Source: an uncultured Ignavibacteriota bacterium
GTDB lineage: Bacteria; Bacteroidota; Ignavibacteria; UBA10030; UBA8401
Assembly (NCBI GenBank): GCA_903861125.1
Contig: CAIOTF010000024.1
Span: 1 to 36,165, forward strand
Direction of reading: 5' to 3'
DNA: 36,165 bases
The translations under genes were made by a program, and so were the position numbers. Under the pieces are notes generated by a model, which was not told where the DNA came from, made no database searches, and was given only the letters and a program-made list of their open reading frames with translations. Of this stretch, positions 8,336-16,862 are shown one piece after another (position 1 is the first letter of the stretch; every line of letters begins with the position of its first letter).

Positions 8336-9430
8336 ATGAAAAAATTTACTGCTGCCGTCATCATCGTGTTCGTAGTAGGATCCTTATCGTTTTCAAGCAC
8401 GAAGTCAATCGAATATCAGCTGGAAAAGAATTTCCACCGTCTGAAAGTGGTCTTGAACGGCGACGTCCGGTGGAATGTTTCTCAAAACGATAATGCATTC
8501 GAGATCACGCTGATGGGCGACGAATCATACTTTATTGCAAAGAATATCAGTTGTTCATTTTTGCACGGCATAATTAAATCGTTCAATTATAAAACAACCC
8601 TTCCTGGAACCAAAAAAATATTTGTAGATCTTCGCGCAAATGTGACCGATTACAATATCTATCAGAACGATGTTACGAAAGAGCTGTTTATCGAATTCTA
8701 TCCCGGCAGTTGGGTCGAAGAGCGCAGCGCAAAAAGCATCGCTGTCAAGACGCCCGAAACGAAGAAACCCGAACTGAAGAAAACCGAAGTGAAGGAACCC
8801 GAAACGAAGGAACCGATCGCGGCCGCTCAGCCAAAACAAAGTGTTGTTAATATTTCTCAAATCGTGCTGGATCAGGTGGAACAGCAGCCTAAAAAAGAAA
8901 CCGAGGTTCAGATTCCTGCAGCCGCAGAACAACAGCGGTCCGTCAGCACCTCCTCGGCTGCTCTCTGGCTGATATTGCTTTCAATTTCCATCGTGTTGAC
9001 CGGCGGCGGGCTGACCGTATATGCATTTGTTCGGCGAAAATCATCTCTGCCGGTGCAGATTTCCCGCACTATCAATGCAATCGCTCCGGAACCGCCAGGC
9101 TTCACTATCATACGTCACGATTCCGGACCGATCATTTCTTCGTTGCCGGTACATTCAAACTCTTCGGTTGAACAGGATGAAACCGAAATATCTCACGCAA
9201 GAGATTTGTCGGAACAATATTTCCGTTCGCGGGGCGAATTGGAATTGCAGCAGGGTCTGGAAAATATGTCCGCACGTTCGATACAACATAAGATCGGCAG
9301 CGCAATTCCGGCAACAGGAAAAAAAGATTACGCAGCAGTAGCTCAAAAACTCGGACTCAGTGTCGGTGAACTTGAATTGGTTACCCGGCTTCAAAAGTTC
9401 CATAAACAGCATTCATCGGAGGTATCATGA
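8336..9430 (+). CDS. Bitopic membrane protein with AMIN-like periplasmic domain and SwrB/DUF2802-like C-terminal motif
   Basis: This 364-aa protein matches no named flagellar component that I can assign. An N-terminal signal-like helix (MKKFTAAVIIVFVVGSLSF) is followed by about 115 residues that look like a beta-rich AMIN-type domain (FHRLKVVLNGDVRWNV, then KKIFVDLRANV). A K/E/P-rich linker with four 5-residue repeats spans about residues 141-160. A single membrane helix lies at about residues 205-228, then a cytoplasmic tail. The last 35 residues contain YAAVAQKLGLSVGELELVTRL, in the style of the C-terminal helix-turn motif of SwrB and DUF2802 proteins, which are encoded in flagellar or chemotaxis operons. 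It starts 1 nt after the kinase and overlaps flgF by 4 nt. FliO was considered, but the short FliO cytoplasmic domain is not seen. Confidence 0.72.
   Translation: MKKFTAAVIIVFVVGSLSFSSTKSIEYQLEKNFHRLKVVLNGDVRWNVSQNDNAFEITLMGDESYFIAKNISCSFLHGIIKSFNYKTTLPGTKKIFVDLRANVTDYNIYQNDVTKELFIEFYPGSWVEERSAKSIAVKTPETKKPELKKTEVKEPETKEPIAAAQPKQSVVNISQIVLDQVEQQPKKETEVQIPAAAEQQRSVSTSSAALWLILLSISIVLTGGGLTVYAFVRRKSSLPVQISRTINAIAPEPPGFTIIRHDSGPIISSLPVHSNSSVEQDETEISHARDLSEQYFRSRGELELQQGLENMSARSIQHKIGSAIPATGKKDYAAVAQKLGLSVGELELVTRLQKFHKQHSSEVS
8756..8815 (+). repeat. Four tandem 15-nt units coding a K/E/P linker
   Basis: Four imperfect in-frame 15-nt units follow the pattern GAA-NYG-AAG-RAA-MCN and encode E-x-K-(K/E)-(P/T). 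They form the flexible linker between the periplasmic domain and the membrane helix of the surrounding protein. Copy number may vary between strains, because in-frame 15-nt units can expand or contract without breaking the gene. Confidence 0.85.
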
Positions 9431-10170
9431 TCAAAGGAATTTATTCGTCCGGTTCTGGAATGGGTCCTCGTTTAATGGGGCTTGATGTAATTGCCAACAA
9501 CATAGCAAACGCAGATACAACCGGTTTTAAAAAGAATGACGTATTCGTTCAAGTGCTGAAAGATGCCGGCGTGGCACAATCAGTTGGTCAGGGAGATATG
9601 GCGGGTTTGGATGTGAAAGAATTTACCGACTTTTCTGAAGGATCGCATCGCCCCACAAATAATCCGCTTGATCTTGCGATACACGGAGAAGGATTTTTTG
9701 TGCTCGATTCACCGCAGGGAGTTCGTTACACGCGGAACGGAAACTTTAAGGTCGGCGAAGACGGCGATATGGTGAATTCAAACGGACAGCATGTTATGGG
9801 AGTCGGCGGCCGTATCAATTTTCCGAACGCATTGAAAAACCAGCAGAAAGATCTCGTGATTACGACAAAGGGTGAGATGTATATGGGAAAAGATATGGTC
9901 GGTAAACTGCGCCTTGTAACATTCTCAGATTTGCAGCAGTTGCAGAAAGAAGCAGGATCGGTCTTTATGACAGATCAACAGCCACAGGAAGTTAAGTTCA
10001 GCGAAGAACGTTCTGCAATTCGGCAGGGCTATCTGGAAGAATCGAATGTTGAATCATTGACGGAAATGGTGCAGCTGGTAGAATTCACAAGAAACTTTGA
10101 AACCGATCAGCGCACAATGCGCTATCAGGATTCCACATTGGAAAAAGCTATGGAAGTAGGAAGATTATAA
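9427..10170 (+). CDS. flgF: Flagellar proximal rod protein FlgF
   Basis: FlgF is a rod subunit exported by the flagellar type III system. The protein is 247 aa. It has the N-terminal rod/hook signature GLDVIANNIANADTTGFKK and the central motif NPLDLAIHGEGFFVL seen in FlgE/F/G proteins. The C-terminal helix VESLTEMVQLVEFTRNFE is the coiled segment that pairs with the N-terminus in the assembled rod. I call it FlgF rather than FlgG from its order and from the more canonical FlgG next to it. A good GGAGG lies 4 nt before the ATG, and the start overlaps the upstream stop by 4 nt. FlgF and FlgG are easily exchanged in annotation. Confidence 0.9.
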   Translation: MIKGIYSSGSGMGPRLMGLDVIANNIANADTTGFKKNDVFVQVLKDAGVAQSVGQGDMAGLDVKEFTDFSEGSHRPTNNPLDLAIHGEGFFVLDSPQGVRYTRNGNFKVGEDGDMVNSNGQHVMGVGGRINFPNALKNQQKDLVITTKGEMYMGKDMVGKLRLVTFSDLQQLQKEAGSVFMTDQQPQEVKFSEERSAIRQGYLEESNVESLTEMVQLVEFTRNFETDQRTMRYQDSTLEKAMEVGRL

Positions 10171-10184
10171 GAAAGGGTTGACTT

Positions 10185-10973
10185 ATGAATAGAGCGTTAC
10201 GTACGGCCGCAACAGGAATGTTCGCACAACAGCTGAACATCGACCTCATCTCCAATAATCTGGCGAACGTGAATACGACCGGATTTAAAAAAAGCAGGCC
10301 GGAATTCCAGGATCTCATGTATCAGACAATAAAAACGAGCGGAGTGGCTGAAGAAGGAAAAACAACCGATGTTGCAGAGATACAAATCGGTAACGGCACT
10401 ATTCCCGTTGCGACATTAAAAAATTTCCGCCAGGGCGATGTGCAGCCGACCAATAATCCGCTGGATATTTCTGTGCAGGGTGAAGGATTTTTTCAGGTGC
10501 GCAGAACCGATGGTTCAGTTGCGTATACACGAGACGGAACATTCAGAGTATCACCGGATGGTCAGTTGGTGAATTCGCAGGGATATATCATTGAACCGGG
10601 TGTCGCTTTTTCATCCTCCACATCGGATATTTCAATCTCGCGCGACGGCAGCATTGAAGTGACCGAAGCCGGTCAATCATCCACCGTAAAAGTCGGTCAG
10701 TTGGAACTGGCAAAATTTATCAACCCTGCCGGACTGCATGCACTCGGGAATAATCTATTCTCGGAAACATCAGCGTCCGGAAAACCGATCGCCGGTTCAC
10801 CTGGCAGCGAAGGTTTTGGTGAGTTGATGCAGGGATCGCTTGAAGCGTCCAACGTTGATGTGGTCGAAGAAATGATCAGTATGATCGTCGCTCAGCGTGC
10901 ATATGAAATCAATTCAAAAACGGTAAAGACGGTGGAAGAAATGCTTCAAATGGCAAACAACCTTAAAGGATAG
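10185..10973 (+). CDS. flgG: Flagellar distal rod protein FlgG
   Basis: FlgG forms the distal rod, the drive shaft that crosses the periplasm through the P and L rings. The 262-aa length is standard. The N-terminus MNRALRTAATGMFAQQLNID and the signature ISNNLANVNTTGFKKS match FlgG closely. NNPLDISVQGEGFFQV is the central family motif, and the C-terminus SNVDVVEEMISMIVAQRAYE with the terminal LQMANNL is characteristic. It follows flgF by 14 nt, with an AAGG element upstream of its start, and precedes flgA by 4 nt. The protein is presumably exported without a cleaved signal peptide, through the FlhA/FlhB gate encoded upstream. Confidence 0.96.
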   Translation: MNRALRTAATGMFAQQLNIDLISNNLANVNTTGFKKSRPEFQDLMYQTIKTSGVAEEGKTTDVAEIQIGNGTIPVATLKNFRQGDVQPTNNPLDISVQGEGFFQVRRTDGSVAYTRDGTFRVSPDGQLVNSQGYIIEPGVAFSSSTSDISISRDGSIEVTEAGQSSTVKVGQLELAKFINPAGLHALGNNLFSETSASGKPIAGSPGSEGFGELMQGSLEASNVDVVEEMISMIVAQRAYEINSKTVKTVEEMLQMANNLKG

Positions 10974-10977
10974 TGAT

Positions 10978-11670
10978 ATGTTCGGTTGGCTCATCATAGG
11001 ATTGTTGTTTTTGCAGAGCGGTGATCGCACCGTCATTCCGGGCAGCGAGTTCCGTCAGGTGATCACAACGTATGTGAGCGAACGTATGGATTCTACAACA
11101 AATGATATAGCGGTAGAATTTCGGTCCACGCCGGAGTCTGTCACCATTGACGCATCAGGGTATTCTCTGAACATTCAGTCTTCGGTTGTTCTTCCTCTGA
11201 AAGGATATGCCGGTATTCCTGTTGAAGTGCGTGCGGACGGGAAATTGATCAGAACAGTGGTTTGTTCGGTTATGATCCGCCGTTTCGAAAATGTTTGCGT
11301 CTCAACACGCGATCTCGACAGAAACGATATCATCCAGCCGATCGATATCAAGGTACAGCGGATGGAAACAACGAATTTGGATGATGATGTGATCGTGTCG
11401 CTTATTTCGACCGTGAAAACTCGGGCCAAGCGTATGGTGAAAGCGAATACAGTTCTGAAAAATTCAATGATTGAAGAAATTCCTGCTGTCAATTACAACG
11501 ATAAGGTGATAGTCCTCGTCAGGACAAAAAATCTTTCTATCGCTGCAGCCGGAACAGCAAGGCAGGAAGGGAAGATCGGAGAAGAAGTGAGAATTCAGCG
11601 CGAAGGCAGCAGGGAATTTCTTACTGCGAAAGTGATTGGAAATCAAACGGTTGAAATAGTGATTCGGTGA
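10978..11670 (+). CDS. flgA: Flagellar P-ring assembly chaperone FlgA
   Basis: FlgA is a periplasmic chaperone for assembly of FlgI into the P ring. The 230-aa protein starts with a short hydrophobic export signal (MFGWLIIGLLFLQSG). The middle and C-terminal part fit the SAF-type fold: CVSTRDLDRNDIIQPIDI, then VKANTVLKNSMI, then NDKVIVLVRTKNLSIAAAGT and a final GSREFLTAKVIGNQTVEI. These are the expected FlgA C-terminal landmarks. It lies 4 nt after flgG and 7 nt before flgH, next to the flgI gene whose product it assists. The N-terminal domain is poorly conserved, as is usual in this family. Confidence 0.92.
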   Translation: MFGWLIIGLLFLQSGDRTVIPGSEFRQVITTYVSERMDSTTNDIAVEFRSTPESVTIDASGYSLNIQSSVVLPLKGYAGIPVEVRADGKLIRTVVCSVMIRRFENVCVSTRDLDRNDIIQPIDIKVQRMETTNLDDDVIVSLISTVKTRAKRMVKANTVLKNSMIEEIPAVNYNDKVIVLVRTKNLSIAAAGTARQEGKIGEEVRIQREGSREFLTAKVIGNQTVEIVIR

Positions 11671-11677
11671 GGCATCT

Positions 11678-12253
11678 ATGAAAAAAATAGCGATCATCTT
11701 CCTGTTTGTTGCATGCGGCTCGTTCCTTGCCGGACAAGATATGCGGCAAAATTACAACCGCTCCATATTTTCCGACCAGAAAGCGAACAGAATCGGAGAC
11801 GCTGTAACGATCCTTGTAATAGAAACTTCAAGTGCGTCCAATGATTCAAAGACCGAGACATCGCGCGCAAGCGACATCTCGCTTGCTTCATCCGGAAAAA
11901 CAGGATCAACATCATTGTTGGATGTCGGCGCTTCGGTCGGAACGGGAAATTCATTCAAAGGTGCGGGATTGTCCGAAACAAAAGGTTCTGTACGCGCCAA
12001 GATCTCAGCACGCGTGGATTCACTTTTCGCCAATGGCGATCTCTGGATTAGCGGAAACCGTACGATTAGTATCAATGGTGAAGACCAGATCGTAAGTATT
12101 TCCGGCATTGTGCGTCCGTCGGATATTCAGGCGGATAACAGCGTATACTCATACAGCATTTCCGATGCGGTTATCGTTTTTAAAGGCAAAGGAATGACGA
12201 ACGATAATCAAAGTCCTGGTTGGTTGACAAAATTATTCCATTGGATATTTTAA
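11678..12253 (+). CDS. flgH: Flagellar L-ring protein FlgH
   Basis: FlgH builds the outer-membrane L ring around the rod, so its presence shows a diderm envelope. The 191-aa protein is a little short for the family. It has an N-terminal export signal and conserved segments RIGDAVTILVIETSSASNDS, GSVRAKISARVDSLFANGDL, GNRTISINGEDQIVSISGIV and RPSDIQADNSVYSYSISDA. FlgH is normally a lipoprotein. Here the only candidate Cys is in LFVACGS, a poor lipobox because Phe stands where Leu-Ala/Ser is usual, so cleavage by signal peptidase I after LAG is equally possible. A GAGG element lies about 8 nt before the ATG, and flgI starts 4 nt after the stop. Confidence 0.95.
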   Translation: MKKIAIIFLFVACGSFLAGQDMRQNYNRSIFSDQKANRIGDAVTILVIETSSASNDSKTETSRASDISLASSGKTGSTSLLDVGASVGTGNSFKGAGLSETKGSVRAKISARVDSLFANGDLWISGNRTISINGEDQIVSISGIVRPSDIQADNSVYSYSISDAVIVFKGKGMTNDNQSPGWLTKLFHWIF

Positions 12254-12257
12254 GACT

Positions 12258-13346
12258 ATGAAAAAGACAATAGTTTCTTTGATGGTGCTCGCACAGATGA
12301 TATTCTCGGCATCGCGGATCAAGGATCTTGCGTATGTTCAGGGTATGCGCGGCGAACAGGTGATAGGGTATGGTCTTGTTGTTGGTCTGAACGGAACCGG
12401 TGACAGTCAGCGTTCCACGTTCACCGTTCAATCAGTCACCAGCATGTTAAAACGTTTTGGCATCACTGTTCCGCAGGGGGACTTGCGGCTGAGAAATGTT
12501 GCAGCGGTTATGGTCACAACAACGATACCGGCATTTTCAAAAGAGGGTGGCGTTGTGGATGTAACGGTTTCCTCGCTCGGTGATGCAACAGGTTTACAGG
12601 GCGGAACATTACTCTCTACGCCGTTATCGGCTATGAGCGGAGCCGTATACGCCAGTGCGCAGGGTCCGGTCTCTGTCGGCGGAATGAGTGCGCGGTCGAA
12701 CGGAAGCGAAGTGCGCCGGAATCATACAGCTGCAGGTAGAATTCCGAACGGAGCAATTATTGAAAAACAACTCGATGGTTCCATCGCAGCAAATTGGAAA
12801 GTTTCGATCGTACTGTGGCAGCCCGATTTTACCACGGCAACAAGAATCAGTAATGCGGTGAACGGAAAGATCCCCTCGGGTGCAATTGCCGTGGATGCAT
12901 CCACCGTTACACTCGATGTTCCGGCAACGTATCAGACGCCGGGAAAATTAACCGAATTTCTTGCGCTGATAGAAGTGCTCGAAATTGTGCCCGATGTTTC
13001 TGCCAAAGTTGTCATCAACGAAAAGACCGGAACCGTTGTAATCGGTGGAAATGTAACCATACTGCCGGTGGCGATTTCGCATGCCGGCCTTAATATAGAG
13101 ATTCAGCAAATCCCGGTTATTTCGCAGCCGACCGCATTTTCAAAGGGAACAACGGTCTCAACACAGATGTCCACAATCACTGCCGGAACCGACAGTTCTT
13201 CCGTTGTGGCGATCAATGGTGCAGCAACGGTGCAGGAAATAGCAAAAGCGCTTAACTCACTGCACGTTTCACCCCGTGATATTATCGCCATCTTTCAAGC
13301 ATTGAAAGAGGCGGGTGCATTAAAAGCCGAATTGGTGATCCTGTAA
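12258..13346 (+). CDS. flgI: Flagellar P-ring protein FlgI
   Basis: FlgI forms the periplasmic P ring associated with peptidoglycan. The 362-aa length is typical. It has a signal peptide ending near IFSAS and the family opening RIKDLAYVQGMRGEQVIGYG followed by LVVGLNGTGDS. Other family segments include GGVVDVTVSSLGDATGLQGG, TLLSTPLSAMSGAVYASAQG and, near the C-terminus, INGAATVQEIAKALNSLHVS and PRDIIAIFQALKEAGAL. The gene is 4 nt after flgH and 1 nt before flgJ. Assembly is presumably helped by FlgA encoded upstream. No strong ribosome-binding site is visible, which fits coupled translation. Confidence 0.97.
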   Translation: MKKTIVSLMVLAQMIFSASRIKDLAYVQGMRGEQVIGYGLVVGLNGTGDSQRSTFTVQSVTSMLKRFGITVPQGDLRLRNVAAVMVTTTIPAFSKEGGVVDVTVSSLGDATGLQGGTLLSTPLSAMSGAVYASAQGPVSVGGMSARSNGSEVRRNHTAAGRIPNGAIIEKQLDGSIAANWKVSIVLWQPDFTTATRISNAVNGKIPSGAIAVDASTVTLDVPATYQTPGKLTEFLALIEVLEIVPDVSAKVVINEKTGTVVIGGNVTILPVAISHAGLNIEIQQIPVISQPTAFSKGTTVSTQMSTITAGTDSSSVVAINGAATVQEIAKALNSLHVSPRDIIAIFQALKEAGALKAELVIL

Positions 13347-13347
13347 T

Positions 13348-14163
13348 ATGGGAATTCCTTTCAACATAGAGCCAAATGCCGTTCAAAAGACTGCTCAGCC
13401 GAGAGTGGTCGATGAAAAAGAGAAAGCAAAACTTCAGAAAGCTGCCAGAGATTTTGAAGCAATCTTTGTGAACTATCTTTTGAAGTCTATGCGGAAAACT
13501 GTTCAGAAGGATGAGGAAGAAGGAGGAGGATTTGGCGGAGAGATGATGCAGGATATGTTTGATCTGGAATTATCCAAAGGCATTTCACGTACGGCAAGTC
13601 TCGGTTTCGGTGAAATGCTGTACAAAAAAATGACAGGCGAATCACTGCCGAAAGAAACTGTCAAGAGCGAGATTGTCCGCGCAATGGTCCCGGAACGGAA
13701 AAGTATCGCTGTCGAAGCTCTGCCGGTATCGCTTAAAAAAGGAAAATCGAGTACGGTCACCAATGCAGTGGGAAAATATGACGATATCGTGAATCGTGCT
13801 GCGGCGAAATACGATCTGGATTCATCACTGATCAAAGCGGTGATTGCCAGCGAATCTGCCGGAAATCCTCACGCGCTCTCATCCAGCAATGCAAAAGGAT
13901 TAATGCAACTGATCGATTCAACAGCAACAATGGTCGGCGTAAAAAATGTCTGGGATCCCGAACAGAATATTCACGGCGGAGCAAAATATCTAAAACAATT
14001 GATGGACAAGTTCGACGGAAATGTGAAATTAGCTGTTGCCTCGTACAACGCTGGCCCGGCTCGTATTGAAAAGACAAGAACAATTCCGGCGATACCGGAG
14101 ACACAGCAATATGTTCGCAGAGTGATGAAGTATATCGACGTATTCTCATCTAAAAAGGATTGA
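13348..14163 (+). CDS. flgJ: FlgJ: rod-binding domain fused to a lytic transglycosylase (SLT family)
   Basis: FlgJ caps the growing rod and cuts peptidoglycan so that it can pass. The N-terminal 100 residues carry the rod-binding domain, with AARDFEAIFVNYLLKSMRKT and GGEMMQDMFDLELSKGIS. The C-terminal half (about residues 140-268) is an SLT-type lytic transglycosylase: catalytic Glu169 in IASESAGNPHALSS, then NAKGLMQLIDSTA, GGAKYLKQLMDKF and ASYNAGPARI. Enterobacterial FlgJ instead carries a glucosaminidase-type domain, so the enzyme half differs here, as known in several other lineages where FlgJ is fused to or paired with an SLT enzyme. The product is 271 aa, and flgN follows after 3 nt. 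Confidence 0.93.
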   Translation: MGIPFNIEPNAVQKTAQPRVVDEKEKAKLQKAARDFEAIFVNYLLKSMRKTVQKDEEEGGGFGGEMMQDMFDLELSKGISRTASLGFGEMLYKKMTGESLPKETVKSEIVRAMVPERKSIAVEALPVSLKKGKSSTVTNAVGKYDDIVNRAAAKYDLDSSLIKAVIASESAGNPHALSSSNAKGLMQLIDSTATMVGVKNVWDPEQNIHGGAKYLKQLMDKFDGNVKLAVASYNAGPARIEKTRTIPAIPETQQYVRRVMKYIDVFSSKKD

Positions 14164-14166
14164 TCA

Positions 14167-14592
14167 ATGAAAACGATTAACGAACTAACATCCGTCATAC
14201 AGCAGGAAGCAGAACTTGCAGAATTGCTGGAAGCATTGCTGAAAGAGAAACAGAATGCATTCATCTACTGGAAGCCTGAAGAATTGGACAGTGTTGTGAA
14301 AGAGGAAGAGTCGCTGCTTCGCCGTATCGCCGAACTGGAAAAAACGCGTACGTCGCTTGTAACGAATTTGTCGAATGATGGTGAACAAAAAAAACTTTCA
14401 ATGCTTGCAGAAGAATTTGGTTCCGACGATCTGCGGGTCCAGGCATTGCGCTTGCGGATCGCGTCGGAGAATGTTATGAAACGGAATGATCAGAACAAGC
14501 AGTTGCTCCAAAGCTCATTGTCGTTCGTACAGCATACGTTGGCTCTGCTTACCAATAATTACCAACGTCAACTGATCGATCAGAAAGCATAA
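14167..14592 (+). CDS. flgN: Flagellar export chaperone FlgN
   Basis: FlgN is the small cytoplasmic chaperone of the hook-filament junction proteins FlgK and FlgL, which it delivers to the FlhA export gate. The 141-aa protein is almost all helical, with heptad-like stretches (QEAELAELLEALLKEKQNAF, then EELDSVVKEEESLLRRIAEL), as usual for the family. Sequence identity in FlgN is generally low, so the call rests on length, helical character and position directly before flgK and flgL. It starts 3 nt after flgJ, and flgK begins 8 nt after its stop. Confidence 0.85.
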   Translation: MKTINELTSVIQQEAELAELLEALLKEKQNAFIYWKPEELDSVVKEEESLLRRIAELEKTRTSLVTNLSNDGEQKKLSMLAEEFGSDDLRVQALRLRIASENVMKRNDQNKQLLQSSLSFVQHTLALLTNNYQRQLIDQKA

Positions 14593-14600
14593 CGGCGCAT

Positions 14601-15965
14601 ATGTCAGGCTTAAACAGTATTCTTGAATCGGCAAAACGGTCGTTGAATGCCAATCAATACGGCATCGGTGTAACAAGTCATAACATTGCGAATGCAGGTG
14701 TTGCCGGATATTCGCGTCAACGCGCTGTTTTTACTGCTTCAGCAGCCGAAAAAATGCCGTTTGGATATTTAGGCTCCGGCGTTGACATTAAAAATATTCA
14801 GCGCTTGCGGGATAAATATCTCGATCAGCAGACCTATACGATCAATTCCAATTTAGGTCAGGCATCACAGCGGCAGCAGGTGTTGTCGATGACAGAATCA
14901 TTATTGCAGGAACCGTCCGACTCGGGATTGAACGCAATGATGACTCAGTTCTTTGGCTCGTTTCAGGATCTCGCTACCCATCCCGAGGAAAGTTCCAGCC
15001 GGAATGCCGTTTTACAGCGCGCATCGTTGATGACCGATTCGTTTCACCGGTTGTCGGAAGGACTTGCCGCGACAAAAATAAATATCAGCAACGATGTTGA
15101 ATCAAAAATCGAAAAGATCAATACCCTGATCAAATCGACCGCGGAAATAGATGCTTCCATTGTAACGGCAAACCTGCAGGGTCAGGAAGCAGGCGATTTG
15201 AAGGATCAGCGGGATAGAAATCTATCCGATCTTTCAGCACTGATCAATATCAGGTCATCAGAAAATGAGAACGGATCAATGTCGGTTGCCATCGGGGGAA
15301 CGATGGTGATATCGAACGGCAACTATCAGCAGCTGAAAACCGGATCGGTTGCAGGTTCTATGGTTGTTACGACACTTTCGTCAACGACGGCGGTTAATGT
15401 AACCAGTGGCGAAGTGGGCGGACTATTGAAATTATATAATACCACGATCAATGGTTACCAGAAGAATCTGGATGATCTGGCGCAGACACTTATCACACAA
15501 GTCAATAAATTACATTCTGCAGGATATAATCTGGCCGATCCTGCCGCAACGGGAATAGATTTTTTCACCGGCACCGATGCATCTACAATTTCCGTCAGCG
15601 CAGCAGTGCAGCAGGACATCAACAACATCGCGGCATCGGCAAATGGGGCTCCCGGAAACAATGAAATCGCCATAGCCCTCTCTCAACTGCAAAATGCAAA
15701 AACGATGAATGGAGACAACAACACGGTATTCCAGTTCTACAACGGTATTGTCAGCGGATTGGGTTCTGAGATACAGGGGTTGGATACAGAAACAAAATCG
15801 CAGCAGTTGGTTCTTGAACAAGTTAGCGCACAGCAGAGTTCGGTCTCCGGTGTTTCGATTGACGAGGAGATGACGAATCTCATAAAATTTCAGCACGGAT
15901 TTGAAGCATCAGCACGCGTTATCAACGCCGTGAATACATTGTTTGATACACTATTTCGGATGTAA
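14601..15965 (+). CDS. flgK: Hook-filament junction protein FlgK (HAP1)
   Basis: FlgK is the first junction protein joining hook and filament, exported with FlgN. The 454-aa product has the N-terminal signature GIGVTSHNIANAGVAGYSRQ and the conserved LGSGVDIKNIQRLRDKYLDQ. The C-terminal coiled segment is GVSIDEEMTNLIKFQHGFEA followed by SARVINAVNTLFDTLFRM, typical of FlgK. The central variable region is compact, and the protein lies towards the short end of the family. The gene follows flgN by 8 nt and precedes flgL by 5 nt, which is the usual FlgN-FlgK-FlgL order. Confidence 0.96.
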   Translation: MSGLNSILESAKRSLNANQYGIGVTSHNIANAGVAGYSRQRAVFTASAAEKMPFGYLGSGVDIKNIQRLRDKYLDQQTYTINSNLGQASQRQQVLSMTESLLQEPSDSGLNAMMTQFFGSFQDLATHPEESSSRNAVLQRASLMTDSFHRLSEGLAATKINISNDVESKIEKINTLIKSTAEIDASIVTANLQGQEAGDLKDQRDRNLSDLSALINIRSSENENGSMSVAIGGTMVISNGNYQQLKTGSVAGSMVVTTLSSTTAVNVTSGEVGGLLKLYNTTINGYQKNLDDLAQTLITQVNKLHSAGYNLADPAATGIDFFTGTDASTISVSAAVQQDINNIAASANGAPGNNEIAIALSQLQNAKTMNGDNNTVFQFYNGIVSGLGSEIQGLDTETKSQQLVLEQVSAQQSSVSGVSIDEEMTNLIKFQHGFEASARVINAVNTLFDTLFRM

Positions 15966-15970
15966 AAGCC

Positions 15971-16855
15971 ATGAGAATAACCGAAGGTACATTCGCTTCA
16001 GGATATCTTTCCACTGTCAATAGAACCAGGGAACGGATCGTCCGTTTGCAGAATCAGCTCGCAACCGGAAAATTGATCCAAACAGCGTCCGAAGATCCGC
16101 AGGCGGCCGATACCATCCTGCGCCTGACGGAGACGAAGAAACTCCGCGAACAATATCGGAACAATGCAATCGAAGGTCAGGGAATTGCCGAAACAACCGC
16201 AGTAACGCTCGGCCAGATCGGCGACGTATTGATGAATGTGAAGGAGGTTCTCATCCGTGCGGGTGGTTCTGCAAATGCCGAAGACCAGAAGACCTATGGT
16301 GAAAGCGTCAATCAGTTATTGAAAGAAATGGTCGACCTCGCCAATACAAAGTTTAACGGAAAATATATCCTCGGAGGAACGCAGACCCTGGAGCAGCCCT
16401 TCACGCTGGCGGCGGATAATTCAATAGTGACCAAAAATCCCAAAGGGATCGATGGAGTAATAAAATTTCAAGTTGGGGACAATGTCACAAATCAGGTGAA
16501 TATAGGGGGAGAGCAGGCTTTGAATGGCACCCAGATTTTCGATCTGATCGTGCAGGTCCGCGATGCGCTGAACAACGGTACATTTTCATCCACAGTGTTT
16601 GTGGACAGTGTGGACCAGGCCTCATCGTACGTTCTCAACTCTTCAAGCACCGCGGCATCGTACGGTGAAAATTATCAGTTGATCGGCGACAATCTTGAAG
16701 CACAAAGTAACAAATTGCTCGAATATATTTCTCTCTATCAGGATACCGATGTTCCGGAAGCCATTATGAAGCTGAATAGTGAACAGACAATGCTGAATGC
16801 AGCATTGAACACGGGCAGCAAAATCCTTCCGAAAACGCTGATGGATTATATGTAG
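15971..16855 (+). CDS. flgL: Hook-filament junction protein FlgL (HAP3)
   Basis: FlgL is the second junction protein, related to flagellin. The 294-aa length is standard. The N-terminus has MRITEGTFASGYLSTVNRTR, the flagellin-like helix RIVRLQNQLATGKLIQTASE and DPQAADTILRL. The characteristic segment LANTKFNGKYILGGTQT is present at about residues 123-139. The C-terminal helix includes EAIMKLNSEQTMLNAALNTG. Five nt separate it from flgK and 7 nt from the first motA. Flagellin itself is not in this window, so this is the only flagellin-superfamily protein here. Confidence 0.95.
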   Translation: MRITEGTFASGYLSTVNRTRERIVRLQNQLATGKLIQTASEDPQAADTILRLTETKKLREQYRNNAIEGQGIAETTAVTLGQIGDVLMNVKEVLIRAGGSANAEDQKTYGESVNQLLKEMVDLANTKFNGKYILGGTQTLEQPFTLAADNSIVTKNPKGIDGVIKFQVGDNVTNQVNIGGEQALNGTQIFDLIVQVRDALNNGTFSSTVFVDSVDQASSYVLNSSSTAASYGENYQLIGDNLEAQSNKLLEYISLYQDTDVPEAIMKLNSEQTMLNAALNTGSKILPKTLMDYM

Positions 16856-16862
16856 TAATGAT

